Source: Ligustrum vulgare
Taxonomy: Eukaryota > Streptophyta > Magnoliopsida > Lamiales > Oleaceae
Direction of reading: 5' to 3'
Length of the DNA: 64,000 nt
Assembly: GCA_963555705.1 (NCBI GenBank)
Contig: OY743189.1
Location: forward strand, 3,551,501-3,615,500
Shown here one piece after another: positions 49,184 to 59,885 of the stretch. The notes beneath the pieces were generated by a model, which was not told the DNA's origin, ran no database searches, and saw only the letters and a program-made list of their open reading frames with translations. Made by a program: the position numbers and the translations under genes. The first letter of the stretch is position 1; each line of letters starts with the position of its first letter.

Positions 49184-49262
49184 ACGCTTTAATTTAAAAA
49201 TATGTGAAATTATAGCGACACAGTTTTTAGAAATTTGATACTTATTTAACCTTGAATGTATA
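49184..49262. repeat. Family D LTR, older copy (segment 3 of 3, approximate end)
   Basis: Continues the D LTR across element B: TTTAATTTAAAAATATGTG and then TAGCGACAC match AACTTCAAAATAATGGGTG and AGCAGCGACAC in solo LTR D. The last 45 or so bases have diverged and no target duplication matching the left flank (TAAAA) was found, so the right end is uncertain. Confidence 0.5.
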
Positions 49263-49275
49263 TAGGAGTAGAGAT

Positions 49276-49590
49276 GGATTTGATGAGAATATTGCCAGTT
49301 TACAAATGAAAAGTCCATCATTTCATAGGAAGAGTGGTAGTAAGGAAGTAGTGGTGGAGAGAATTCTGAGTCCACCAAATTCTTTGGCAAAGGCTTGTGG
49401 GGTGGAAAAACATGGAGAAAATAATTTCTACACTAGGTACCTTGTGAATAATAAAGCATGTCGTGTCATTATAGATGGGGAGAGTTGCACAAATTTGTTG
49501 AGTGCTAGTAGGGCGGAAAAATTGGGATTATTGGTGATAATGCATCATAATCCTTATATATTGCAAATGTTGAATGACTTTTGGAAGTGA
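49276..49590 (+). pseudogene. Element F protease fragment
   Basis: Encodes ENNFYTRYLVNNKACRVIID, GESCTN and LLSASRAEKLGL. This matches the element B protease active-site region (LIIDVGSCTN) with the catalytic D present and the G after it replaced by G-E. Truncated after YILQMLNDFWK by a stop. Confidence 0.75.
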
Positions 49591-49659
49591 GGGTAAGTGA
49601 ACAAGTTCTTCTTACCTTAAACATTGGAACCCATAGAGATCAAATACTATGTGATGTAG

Positions 49660-50563
49660 TGATGTGATCCGAAGTAGGAGACCAAAGGAGAAGTCGACCT
49701 ATCGAAAATGTGTCAGTGATCTACGCGGGAAACGGCACAAGTTTCATGCTGGAATCGAGCCGAGAAGACAAAGGGGTCGGGCCGAATCAAAGGGGCAAGG
49801 TTTGGAGGCCAAGGGCACATTCACGGCCGTAAAACCAGTTGTTCACGGCCGTAATAGCCCCCCGAGTCAAAAGCAAGAATTCCAGGATTTTTATACTTAC
49901 GGCGTAAGACTATAATTCACGGCCGTAACTCCTTCTCTGGTGGAATTGAGTAATTCAGCAAATTGATACTTACGGCCGTGAGAGTTCTTGTTACGGCCGT
50001 AACTCATTAACAGAGAGTCACTTACGGTCGTAAGTGACATTGTTACGGCCGTAACATCTAATTTCCAGATTTCGCGTTTTTTAATTTAATTCTGTTTTTT
50101 AATTATTTACTTCTATGTTTTGGGCCCAATTAGCAACAACCCTAGTTTTTAGGTTAGTTTACATTATATTGCTTTGTTTTTCATTAGGAAACAACAATTT
50201 TGATATTATTGAATGAATGTGAGGATTTTCTCTCTCGAAAAGGAGGATTCCTTTTTCTTGTTCTTGAAGAACAATTCATAGAACTTATTAAATATTTTCT
50301 TGAATATTTGTGGCGTTCGAATCAGAAACTTATCAAGGAGTTTGGCATCCCTTGTGGCATTTCGAAAACCTCGGTTCTTCAATCCGCATCATCAATTTAT
50401 TGCGTCGGGATTGTTGGGTCCAGGTCCTATCGTCAATTTTTTTTATCTTTTTCAGTATTTTAATTATTGTGTTCTTGTGTTTCTTGGCTGAATCTGGATC
50501 TTTCCTTTCTTTGTTTCGTTTAATTTCGCGTGTTCGTTGTGACCCCCTCCCGGGATCACATCA
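49660..50563 (+). mobile_element. Solo LTR G in element F
   Basis: 904 bp, TGATGTGATCCGAAG...CGGGATCACATCA, flanked by a perfect 5-bp duplication TGTAG (49655-49659 and 50564-50568). It shares its ends and the palindrome motif with the C and E LTRs, but the body differs, so it is a separate family. No internal region. Confidence 0.9.
49821..50054. promoter_or_regulatory. Phased palindrome array in solo LTR G (8 sites)
   Basis: Cores begin at 49824, 49846, 49900 (one base missing), 49920, 49973, 49994, 50025 and 50046. Spacings are 22, 54, 20, 53, 21, 31, 21, so close pairs persist while between-pair distances differ from the B/C/E families yet stay near 3 or 5 helical turns. Confidence 0.8.
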
Positions 50564-50568
50564 TGTAG

Positions 50569-51377
50569 TCCCCATGGATAATACTCACACACTTTGGGGA
50601 GACATTGGCAAGGTGATAAAGGCGTGAAACATAATTAGAAGAAGAACCGGTATAGCTTCCAATTGAATGGGAAAAAGGTGGTGCTCAACCTTTGAGTTTG
50701 GAAGAAGTGAAAAAAGATCAAATAAAACTCAAGAAGGAGTTTGAGAAAGAAAAAAAAAAGAAAAGAAAGAAAAAGAAGGAAGTGTGGGGAAAATTGAGAG
50801 CAAAAGAGTTGGGGCTACGACTCCGGAAAAGTTGAGGCAAGAAAAAAAGCAAGAATTGAGGTTCCTACCTCAGCAAAAGGAAAGGGAGTGACAAGTGTCA
50901 CAAAAGAAATTGAGAGGAAAGATTACACAAAAATGTTCTTTGCACTTGATTCTTCTAACAAACTTCCTAGTTTGGTCACTTCTTTGCTGTAGGAAATTGT
51001 GAGACTGACTAATGAAAGCAATAAGGAACTTCAAAAGCATGCCAAGTGGAGGAAGTTCCTAGAGGGATTTTCCTACCACAACAAATACAATTGAGGTAAA
51101 GAAAATGTGATAACCGATGAAATATCTAGGAGATATGCTCCTAACATTTCTTTGAAAGCTTATACTTTGAATATATTAGAGGATTGTATGATATTGATGT
51201 AGACTTGAAAAGTATAATTTTCACTTGTGAAAATGTTTCACGTGGTAAATTTTATCGGCGTAATGAATTCTTATTTTGTGAAAACAAGTTTTATGTGCCT
51301 AATTGTCATATGAGAAAATTGCTAGTTAGGAGAGTCCATAGGGTAGTTTTAACCGAACATTTTGATGTAAAAGGGAC
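50569..51377 (+). pseudogene. Element F linker, RNase H end and first integrase N-terminus
   Basis: 50690-50800 encodes a very Lys/Glu-rich linker. 50930-50990 matches the lead to reverse transcriptase (FALDSSNKLPSLVTSLL). 51030-51150 matches the RNase H end (HAKWRKFLEGFSYHNKYN, then ENVITDEISRRYAPN). 51210-51370 matches the integrase N-terminus (YVPNCHMRKLLVRRVHR). The whole reverse transcriptase is missing between these. Ends at the element E insertion (GGGAC). Confidence 0.7.
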
Positions 51378-52264
51378 TGATGCGAACCCGGGAGGGGGTC
51401 CGCGTCGTAACTCGCGGAATAACATTTGGAAAGTTCCGAATTCAGGTTGGAACGGACGAGTACACTACAACCCGAGCCTCACGACGTAAGAACCATGGGC
51501 ATATTAAACCCAAGACCCGTTACGATGCGGAAACAGGAACCGTAATGGTTTGAACGCCACAAAGGATGCCCACTCCTTCGATAAGTTCGATTTGTTGAAC
51601 GCCACAAATATCCCACAATATTTGATAAGTTCGAAGTTTTTTCAATGCCAGCACAATGTTGAGAAAACACTCAATATATTTTTCATTCATTAAAATCTAT
51701 TCTGTTTTTACATTGAATGGAAAAGCATATAAATAGGCAAAATAAACCCTAGTCGCTAACTGACTCTGAATAAAATTCTAATTATGCTAAAATAACTAAA
51801 ATAACCTAAATAACAAAGATTACCAAAATTGGAAAAAGAATTAAAAACCAATAAAGGAAATACAAATCAACTGAAATATTAAAAATCTCGAAAATCTGAT
51901 TCGCGCCGCTTACGGCCGTAAAAGTCGGACTTACGGTCGTAAGTCCTTCTCTGATCAAAATGTCTCAATATTAGTTACGGCCGTGAAGATTGATGTTACG
52001 GCCGTGAAATTCCATGTTACGGCCGTGAGAACCAAAGTTACTGCCGTAAACGCTGTTCTTGCAAATTGTGCACTGATAATGTTACGGCCGTAATTATGGA
52101 AGTTACGGCCGTAAAAGCCTTTCTGCCTTGATTTCTTATCCTTTGACGTGATTTGAATCTCGACTCGAGCCCAACATGAAACTTGTTCATTTTCCTATGT
52201 AGAATATTGTTGAATTTCCCGTATCTTGATTTCTCATTTTTGACGCCTTTTCCGGATCACGTCA
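51378..52264 (-). repeat. 3' LTR of element E
   Basis: 887 bp, TGATGCGAACCCGGG...CGGATCACGTCA. Palindrome cores at 51913, 51934, 51978, 51999, 52020, 52041, 52085 and 52106 (spacings 21, 44, 21, 21, 21, 44, 21). Next to it on the minus strand lies the purine tract TTAAAGGAAGAGGGGA. Confidence 0.93.
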
Positions 52265-52570
52265 TCCCCTCTTCCTTTAAGATGATTCATCCCGAATCAT
52301 AACATTGTTCTTAACTTCTTTTCCGGATCACATCATCCCCTCTTCCTCTAAGATGATTCGTCCCGAATCATAAAGCTGTTCTTGCCTTGCTAACTTGGTT
52401 TAGCCTCGAACCTTCTTTCGTACAAGCAATGTTTGATCTTTGACGTTCTCCGAACCTGCTTGACTTCTTGTTTTGGCTTGAATTATAAATTTTCCCGTCA
52501 AGCCCACCCTAATTCGTACCATTCCTTCCTTCTTTAGGATGATTCGCCCCGAATCATGGTGTTGTTCTTG
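52265..52570 (-). other. Repeated hairpin plus purine-tract region of element E
   Basis: On the minus strand three copies of ATGATTCGGG(G/A)CGAATCATC-like sequence with a following purine run (about 52543, 52354 and 52280), as in element C. The middle unit is also followed by TGATGTGATCCGG, an LTR-like start, at about 52333. One hairpin arm in the LTR-proximal copy is mutated (GATTCATCCCGAATC). Confidence 0.7.
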
Positions 52571-52653
52571 AAAAATCAAACTGTACCTCCTGGATCAAAC
52601 GGAAAATTGTCGGTTCCCTGACATGCATTCAATAAATGATGCTCCTCCAATTT

Positions 52654-53589
52654 TTAGACAAGAAGGTATTGAAACACGAGTGGAATTGAGCAAAGATGAT
52701 GTAAATCAAACTTCCATGCACAATAAACCTGCAAGAAAGATTTAAAAAAAATGGGGAGGGAAATGTTAGCGTCTCCATACACAAGGTATGGATCCTTGTA
52801 CTCATGATACGAAACATCCACAACTTTTTTTCCCACCACGAGGCTCTTCTCGTCGCCTCCAAAAGTCAATATACTTTCTTGCTCATTCTCTTCTTTTTTC
52901 TCAAACACTTCTTCCAACTGTTCACATTCAGCCACCTCTTCCAAATTTTTGGACTCTACCACCTCTTCTAATTCTTCATGCCCAACTTCCAATTTTTCCT
53001 CATCAAATATTGCAGTTTGATCACCTAACTCCACTTTTTCATCTCCTACCACAAAATTCGGGGTCTCTTCAACTACTTTTAATTCATGTTTCAAGTCTCC
53101 CTCCTTCTTTTCAACATTCATATCCTGACACTTTAAATTTAAATCCCCTCCAATCTCACTTTCACCCTGTTGTAATTTAGCTTCAGCCTCCATTTCACTC
53201 TCCCTCTTTTTTAACTTCGCTTCTTTTCTAGCCTTCCGTTCATACATCATCATTTCCTCACAAATTTTTGTTCGACTCTTCAATAGCGCCCTCGCATTAA
53301 TCTCTTCATCACAATCAACTCCAATCCCAATCCTAGGTTTATGGTTACGCCTATATTCCCTTTCACGTCGTTGAGCAAGTTCTGCACTATGCATATCTAC
53401 TGAGTTCTTAACCTTCCCAAACTTCGCATCTAATCTCGCATCAAATTTCGTTTCCAATTTCGCAGCTAACTCCTCAAACCGTTTCTCCATCATGACAAGT
53501 AGAGAAGATTGATGGTTATCTTTCCTAGATGATGAATTTTCGTGAAAGTTGGACATTGTGGAATGGAATGGAATAATAGTTTGACACAA
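52654..53589 (-). CDS. Gag-N-terminus / acidic coiled-coil protein of element E, 311 aa
   Basis: The open frame starts at 53589, but the ATG at 53556 (MSNFHENSSSRKDN) matches the start in element C and is the likelier one (300 aa). Residues about 20-60 of that form resemble the Gag N-terminus of element B (EKRFEELAAKLETKFDARL, then GKVKNSVDMHSAELA). A basic patch RREREYRRNHKPR follows, then about 150 residues rich in Glu/Lys with heptad-like spacing (EELEEVVESKNLEEVAECEQ). The C-terminal stretch ISLPIFFKSFLQVYCAWKFD is conserved with element C. No capsid core, zinc knuckle, protease or polymerase. Intact here, unlike the copy in C. Probably assembles with Gag of a helper element; that role is inference. 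Confidence 0.75.
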   Translation of the reverse strand: MCQTIIPFHSTMSNFHENSSSRKDNHQSSLLVMMEKRFEELAAKLETKFDARLDAKFGKVKNSVDMHSAELAQRREREYRRNHKPRIGIGVDCDEEINARALLKSRTKICEEMMMYERKARKEAKLKKRESEMEAEAKLQQGESEIGGDLNLKCQDMNVEKKEGDLKHELKVVEETPNFVVGDEKVELGDQTAIFDEEKLEVGHEELEEVVESKNLEEVAECEQLEEVFEKKEENEQESILTFGGDEKSLVVGKKVVDVSYHEYKDPYLVYGDANISLPIFFKSFLQVYCAWKFDLHHLCSIPLVFQYLLV

Positions 53590-53977
53590 GGACTAATAAT
53601 GAATTTTAATTTTGACTTGGAAGGCAAGGAATATCAATTAAGAAAATTCAAGAAAATTGATCTCGAATTTCAGAGTGATTTTTTTTTTTTTTTTTTTGAA
53701 TTATGATAAATTTTCGGAATTAACGAAAATAAATTTTTTTTTTAATAAAATCCGAAAATTGGACACGAACGCAACAAAACAAATGGGACAGGATTTGGAT
53801 AAGAATCGAATAAAATAAACAAGATTGAATTTTTGATGGATTTTTGTATGGATCAAATAACGAAAAATTTTTACTGACACGAAGAACAAAATATGGATGA
53901 TTTTGTGTAGACTCTATGATAAAAATACAAAATCAAACTGGATAAAATAGAAAAACAAAACCTGAATCCAGAGTCCA

Positions 53978-53989
53978 GCTCTGATACCA
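53978..53989 (-). other. Primer binding site of element E
   Basis: TGGTATCAGAGC on the minus strand, two bases from the LTR edge at 53992, the same arrangement as in element B. Confidence 0.92.
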
Positions 53990-53991
53990 TA

Positions 53992-54866
53992 TGATGCGAA
54001 CCCGGGAGGGGGTCCGCGTCGTAACTCGCGGAATAACGCTTGAAAAGTTCTGAATTCAGGTTGGGACGGACGAGTATACTACAACCCGAGCCTCACGACG
54101 TAAGAACCATGGGTATATTAAACCCAAGACCCGTTACGATGCGAAAACAGGAACCGTAATGGTTTGAACGCTACAAAGGATGGCCACGCCTTTGATAAGT
54201 TCGATTTGTTGAACGACACAAATATCCCACAATATTTGATAAGTTTGGAGTTTGTTCAATTCCAAAACAATGTTGAGAAAACACTCAATATATTTTTCAT
54301 TCATCAAAATCTATTCTTTTTTTACATTGAATGGAAAAGTATATAAATAGGCAAAATAAACCCTAGTCGCTAACTGACTCTGAATAGAATTCTAATTATG
54401 CTAAAATAGCTAAAATAACTAAAATTACCAAAATTACCAAAATTACCAAAATTGGAAAAAGAATTAAAAACCAATAAAGGAAATACAAATCAACTGAAAT
54501 ATTAAAAATCCCGAAAATCTGATTCGCGCCGCTTACGGCCGTAAAAGTCGGACTTACGGCCGTAAGTCCTTCTCTGATCAAAATGTCTCAATATTAGTTA
54601 CGGCCGTGAAGATTGATGTTACGGCCGTGAGAACCAAAGTTATGGCCGTAAACGCTGTTCTGGCAAATTGTGCACTGATAATGTTACGGATGTAATTATG
54701 GAAGTTACGGCCGTAATAGCCTTTCTGCCTTGATTTCTTATCCTTTGACATGATTTGAATCTCGACTCGAGCCCAACATGAAACTTGTTCATTTTCCTAT
54801 GTAGAATATTGTTGAATTGCCCGTATCTTGATTTCTCATTTTTGACGCCTTTTCCGGATCACATCA
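53992..54866 (-). repeat. 5' LTR of element E
   Basis: 875 bp, nearly identical to 51378-52264 but short by one 21-base palindrome unit. Cores at 54536, 54557, 54601, 54622, 54643, 54687 and 54708 (spacings 21, 44, 21, 21, 44, 21). Confidence 0.93.
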
Positions 54867-56060
54867 GGGACTTTGCTTATAACCTCCCTAAAGGCCAAAT
54901 CTTTTTGTTTTGAAATTATTATAGACTTGCAAACTAATAATCCGAAATTGTTTGACATTTATGAATCACGTGATAAGCGAGATTTTGAAGAATTCTATAA
55001 ACATAATGATTATTTAGTTTGGGAAAATAGATAGTGTGTTACTAAATGCTCAATGCGGGAGTTGCTAGTAAGAGAGGCATATAGTGGAAGCTTGGTGGGA
55101 CTTTTTGGAACCAAAGGGACCATAGAGATATTGAGTGAGCATTTTTATTGGCCCAAGATGAAAATTGTTGTTACACTTGTTCATGGTCTTAGTCAACACG
55201 TCACTTGCAACGGGGCTGAATCTAAGGTTTTGCCTCGAAGCTCATACTCATATTTGCACACTCCTAGTAAACCTTAGGTTAATAATTCTATGAATTTTAT
55301 AATAGGTTTACTTAGATCAAAGAAATGAAATGATGCTATTTTTCTGGTTGTTGGTGGGATTTTTAGGATGTCACATTTCATTACATGTCATGAAACCAAA
55401 AATGCTTTCAACATAGAAAATCTTTTCTTTTGGGAAGTAGTGTATTTGCATGAAATTAATGCTAATCTTGTGGTTTTTAAATTTGCTTGCAATAAAACTT
55501 TTCATCCTAATAGCAAATTTTCTCCACTTGAGATTACTTATGACTTTAACCTATTAAATCTATCTACCTTAATGCATTTGTTTATTACTGAAAGAGTTAG
55601 TTTAGGTGAACATTAAAAAAAATGGTCAAGCCCTTATGCAGGAAGAACGAGCTTCCATTTGAGGGGAGTGGTGAACAATGTACTTCCAATGCCAACCATG
55701 GTAGGAAGCGTATCACATTTGATCCGGGTGGTTGGATGTGTTTTCATTCGGGGATGGAGCAACCCCCCGATCAAATAAAACCCAAATTGCTACCCCGTGG
55801 TGATGGCCCTTTTCAAACTCTTGGCAAGACCAAAGATAACGCCTACAAATTGATCTTACTCGGTGAGTATGAAATTTCAGTTACATTTATTGTGTCTAAT
55901 TTTTCTCTTTCTATTGTAGGTACCGATTCAAGGTCGAATCCTTCTCGAGAGGGAGGTGATGATGAGAGTCGAGAAATTCCAACTTCATTGCATGAACTTG
56001 TGGTTCACGTTACAAGGTCTAAGGTCAAGGAACCTCATGACAATGCATTCAAGTAAGATT
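54867..56060 (+). pseudogene. Element F integrase (second N-terminus) and Pol C-terminus
   Basis: 54950-55160 encodes another integrase N-terminal region (DFEEFYKHNDYLVWENR, stop, then [20 protein letters not shown] and EHFYWPKMK) in which the second histidine is lost. 55370-55560 has core remnants (MSHFITCHETKNAFNIENLF, FFWEVVYLHE). 55680-56056 is the Pol C-terminus (RKRITFDPGGWMCFHSGMEQ, KDNAYKLILLGEYEISVTFI, DSRSNPSREGGDD). Several stops and deletions; the catalytic aspartates are not convincingly preserved. Confidence 0.75.
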
Positions 56061-56091
56061 CGAGGTCGAATCCTTTTTAAGATGGAGGGAA

Positions 56092-56202
56092 TGATGAGAT
56101 TCGAGAAAGTTAAACATCGATGCATGTGTCAGTGGGACCCATGAAAAGATCCGATGCCAAAGAGGTTCAAGATTAGAGGGAAAACAAAGTGATTAAGTCG
56201 AA
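56092..56202 (+). repeat. 3' LTR of element F, first segment (continues from 58272)
   Basis: Begins TGATGAGATTCGAG right after a purine tract and hairpin. Broken at 56203 by a solo LTR and resumes with TTGAATGAGAGGAC. Its start resembles the element B LTR start on the minus strand (TGATGAGTACC). Confidence 0.65.
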
Positions 56203-58271
56203 TGTATTATCGTCATTCCAATTATGCGTTTTCTTGAGTTTTCGCAATGTTTATGTTAATGTCGCTATAAATCATTGAAATATAATTATTGTTGGTTGAA
56301 GTTTGATTTATTTTGCAGTGGAAGGACTTGGATGCCGCCCCGATCAATGTACCAATTAAAAAGTTTATAAATTGTTTATGTACAACTCTATGTCTAATTA
56401 TTTATGTTATTTGTTAAGCTTTTAATCTCTATTTTCATTGAGTAGTAAGTTGCCTAAAATTCATTAAATTGGAATTGGGAAAAGGTTTAGGGACACATTG
56501 AAATTTTATTAGGAGTTGTGGGTTAAAATTTCTAAATTAGAGGAAATGAGGGGCCAAATTTCAAATTTCCAAAAGATTATACTTAAACCTAACCTAATTA
56601 CTTTACAACCAGACTCATTGCTCTGTCTCTCTCTCGATCTTGCGTCCCTCTCACCACACACGCACACCCTGTCGCCACTCAGCCTCTTGGTGACCTCAAC
56701 AGTCGCTCACATCACCGACGGCCACCTCCTAGGTAAGACCACGCCCCTTTCTTCATGTTATATCACACCGGACCCTCAAAAATGCTGCTGTCGCACACCA
56801 TTGCGCAGCCACACACATAAACCCGCACGCAATAGTTCATGCACACACACATTTGGGGATAAATATGTATGTGTATATATATATTTTTGTGCATATATGT
56901 ATGTATATATCAGTTTGTATACGTGTTTAGATAGGCAAATCTCAGATTTTGATGTGTATGCATATATAATTTTCGATTCAGAACTTTTAATTGAATTTCA
57001 CATGTTAAATGTTAATTTGAAATTGAGAATCTTATGATAGTAGTGTGTATGTGTATATATATATTCCAGGTAAGTAAACTCCCCCTATTTTCATTAAAGT
57101 TGAAAGTTAATGAGAAATTATTGTGAAAAAGTGACAGCTATGTAAATTGCTTGTTTTTGTTGCTTTCGTTACTTTATATAAGTATATATTGTTCAATTTG
57201 GAATTGTCCAAGCATTCATATATTTTATGCCATTGCATCATCAAGCATGCATTTATCATTGAGTATTGGGGAAGTCAAATGATTTTAAATGAAATGTGTG
57301 AAAAGTTCAAGTTTTCTCAAAATGTATGTATCCCAAGTTTTTAGAATAAATGGGTGTACTTCTATGCCATAAAAGGTGTGAGTGGGAAATGGGGCACGAG
57401 GGACCGAGGTACCCGAATTAAACCGCTGTTGCGGTGGTGAATATTAAACCGCTTTGCGGTGAAGATTGCTAAACTGCTTGGCAGTGGCAAATTTTAAACT
57501 GCTATGTAGTGGGAAAGTGATATGCCTGATTCCAAATAAGGAAAAGTGCACACTGCATTTTGGTTGGCTAGAAGACACACTAAGTGAGCTCACAATGGAA
57601 ATGAAACTAAGGTTTTGGAAAAGTTTAAGTGAAAGTATGAAAGTCTTGAAAAGTAAATTAAATGGGGATATATAAGTGTATGGGTCTATTGCATTTCATT
57701 TCATGAGCATGCATCACATGCATAAAGTTTACTAATTGAGCTTTGGGCCACCTCAATCCCTTCCCAATATTTCCAATGATAAAAGCTAGATGAGACAAGT
57801 AGAGCACTCGGTGATAGACTCAAGCTATACCTACCTTCAATGTTTGAAAATAAAGTTAAATTAGAATTTATTTAAGATTTTCATTAATTATTCCTTAATT
57901 CATTTATTATTGTTAATTGTTTGGTTGAAATTAGCTTTGAATAAGTATTGGTGTTGTATTAGAGGTTAAATTATCTCTTATTTCATTTGCTAAAGTTTAT
58001 TTACTTGAAATTATATTGTTGAGGAGTTTGGGACTTATTTGGTTTTGATGATTTTTGGGATTAAATGAGTTGAGATGTGTGCTTTAAAATGGTTTTGATA
58101 TCCCTCTACAGGTTGGCTATGCCCAATTTATAGCGGAGACTCTACCAAAATTTTTGTAAAATTTTATAATAGAAAATGAAAATGTTGAGGTTTTAAATGA
58201 TTTCTTTTCCGCATTTAAGTAAAGAAAAGTTATCACGCTTAGGTTTAAGATTTTGAACTTGGGGTGTTATA
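56203..58271 (+). mobile_element. Solo LTR of the A (Tekay-type) family, plus orientation
   Basis: 2069 bp, TGTATTATCGTC...GGGGTGTTATA, the reverse complement of the element A LTRs in full-length order. Flanked by TCGAA (56198-56202) and TTGAA (58272-58276), a 5-bp duplication with one C-to-T change at CpG. The terminal CA is mutated to TA. Contains the 25-base repeats of the A LTR near 57420-57510. Confidence 0.88.
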
Positions 58272-58960
58272 TTGAATGAGAGGACAAGAATCAAGCTAGA
58301 GTTCAAAAATCACGAAGGCTGGAATTTCAACTGGGAGGCCACGCAATTTGAAGCCTGGAGTGGCTGCGCATTGCTTTAACAGATAGGAAAATTGTGAAAT
58401 TGCTTGCCCACGTGGCAGCACAAGAGTACCCTGCGCGGTCGTGCAGGCAAACTGAAATTCAGATTCGCGAGTTTTTGTTTTAAATCCGATTTTCTTTATT
58501 TTCCAAATATATTGTATTATAAATAGAATCCAACACTCAAAACCCTAAATAACTTGATTGTTCATGAATGCTCTTGAGAGAGGCTCCTCTTGGGTGAGGT
58601 AAAAATCTCATTTTCTTATCTTGTAATATTTGGAAATTAATCAACTACATTTTGAAATGTTTTGTTGTTTATTTCCACCACCTTGAAATTTGTTTAATTT
58701 TCACCCATTGAGCTAGGTTCTTTAACATTTGATTTTTTGGTTAGATTTAAACTTTGGTTAAGGAGTTATTTTACAATTTTAGCTTTCTTGGATTGATTCT
58801 AAATTGCTATGTGAATTTTTTGTTCAAATACCTAAGGGGTTCGTATCAGAGTATTTATCAAATGAACTTACCTTGTAGGACAAAATTCGTTATAAAGTTT
58901 GAACTTTCCTTTTTGAGGGATTTCTTATAAATAGGAACATACATGATTCATTGATTCCAC
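58272..58960 (+). repeat. Element F 3' LTR, second segment (end not resolved)
   Basis: Non-coding. Holds TATAAATAGAATCC (58519), a TATA-like box, followed by GCTCTTGAGAGAGGCTCC and GGTGAGG, a layout similar to the R region of the C LTR (CTCTCTCTAGAGGTGAGG). No paired LTR or target duplication is visible, so the right limit near 58900-58980 is a guess. It lacks the TTACGGCCGTAA palindrome. Confidence 0.5.
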
Positions 58961-59339
58961 GATTCAGCCCATTTGTAGAGCCCGTAGACGAAGGATAACC
59001 CGTAGTATTTATATGGGCCTCACGTACAATAAGGTCGGGTAAGCCCAAGCTCAATTTCCATAGTTAAGACATGATTTTGAGGTCGTTCAAACAGACCGAT
59101 CTTATTGAAGAAAGAGCCCGAGCATGTATATGACTGATTACATAAGTTGTGATGGGGAACATCTAGACCAGATCAGGCACATATGCCGATCAGTGATTCT
59201 GGACTTGGCCGACCTTAGATATTTTAATTCTCAGCCTTATCCTTGATTCATGAGATCGGGAATTCATAACTATCATTGGCCCCTGCGTGTCAGAAATCGA
59301 GACTAGGTTTCTAGGCGCATTTATGCTTGACAAATGTCA
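58961..59339. repeat. Unclassified repeat-like segment, possibly an LTR fragment
   Basis: Higher G+C than its neighbours, with phrases such as TATTTATATGGGCCTCACG and GGCCCCTGCGTGTCAGAAATCG. The sequence style is LTR-like but no mate, primer site or coding region is present in the window. Confidence 0.3.
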
Positions 59340-59600
59340 CACGTGTTGTCAGCTAATATTAATTTATTGATGATATAATTATGTTTGGAGGGTGATAAAA
59401 GAGTGATAAAAGATGAGAAATGAATATTTGGCTTTGTTTGTTATTTTTGTGTTTAAAAACATGTTTTTATGTTTTCGAGGTAAAATATGTGGTTGAAAAG
59501 TGAGAAGAGAAAATTTGTATGATTAAAAAGTGATTTAGGAAATCGTATGTTTAATAACATGTTTTTTTATAGTTTGTCAAAGAGAGGCTAAGGTCATATT
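59340..59600. repeat. Dispersed AT-rich repeat (mate of 10560-10800)
   Basis: Contains GTGATAAAAGAGTGATAAAA, then TGTGGTTGAAAAGTGAGAAG, GTATGATTAAAAAGTGATTT and AGAGGCTAAGG, closely following the intron 7 copy. Likely a MITE-type element; ends not determined. Confidence 0.4.
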
Positions 59601-59784
59601 CTCTTTACCGTTTTCAGACAATTTTCTGTTTTCATTTTCGAAAACGTAGGAAACGTGTTCTCTTTACCATTTTTCAAAACTCGTTTTGGAAAAGAAGAAA
59701 AGAATTTAAAAATAAAACACAAAAGGAGAAAAATATTGTTTTGTGAACCAGTAAAACTTCAAAACAAGCAAAATGAATGCTTGA

Positions 59785-59885
59785 ACGAAGACTTGAGATA
59801 GCTCAATTGGAGAGTTCTCACTTTTTAGAACTTAGGTCACATGCTCGATCCATACCAGCAACTTTTGTTTTTTCTTTTTCACATT
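59785..59885 (+). repeat. Putative tRNA-derived SINE head
   Basis: GATAGCTCAATTGGAGAG is a good A box and CACATGCTCGATCC about 30 bases later a fair B box. Together they give a tRNA-like head followed by a T-rich tail (TTTTGTTTTTTCTTTTTC). Too diverged to be a functional tRNA gene. No target duplication identified. Confidence 0.5.

Larger units (their letters stand above)
51378..54866 (-). mobile_element. Element E: complete 3.5-kb non-autonomous LTR element with one gag-like gene
   Basis: Perfect duplication GGGAC (51373-51377 and 54867-54871). 3' LTR 51378-52264, 5' LTR 53992-54866, primer site 53978-53989. One reading frame 52654-53589 and hairpin/purine-tract repeats at 52265-52560. LTRs are close to identical, so insertion is recent. 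No polymerase genes, so movement must rely on another element, most simply a B-like one sharing the primer site, palindromes and Gag N-terminus. Confidence 0.93.
49262..56202 (+). mobile_element. Element F: decayed plus-strand Ty3/Gypsy pol, interrupted by G and E
   Basis: Pol fragments in order protease, RNase H end, integrase and Pol C-terminus, similar to element B but strongly mutated and with most of the reverse transcriptase missing. Ends with the hairpin and purine tract (GATTCGAGGTCGAATC, then AAGATGGAGGGAA at 56080-56091) followed by a 3' LTR that begins TGATGAG at 56092. 5' LTR and gag are not found in the window. Confidence 0.75.

Noticed and set aside
52654..53589. Host gene encoding an acidic coiled-coil protein
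   Set aside because: It sits between two matching LTRs with a primer site and target duplication, has a second copy in element C, and its N-terminus resembles Gag.
59785..59885. Functional tRNA gene
   Set aside because: A- and B-box-like blocks are present, but the segment does not fold as a cloverleaf by eye, lacks a clear anticodon arm and is followed by a SINE-like tail.
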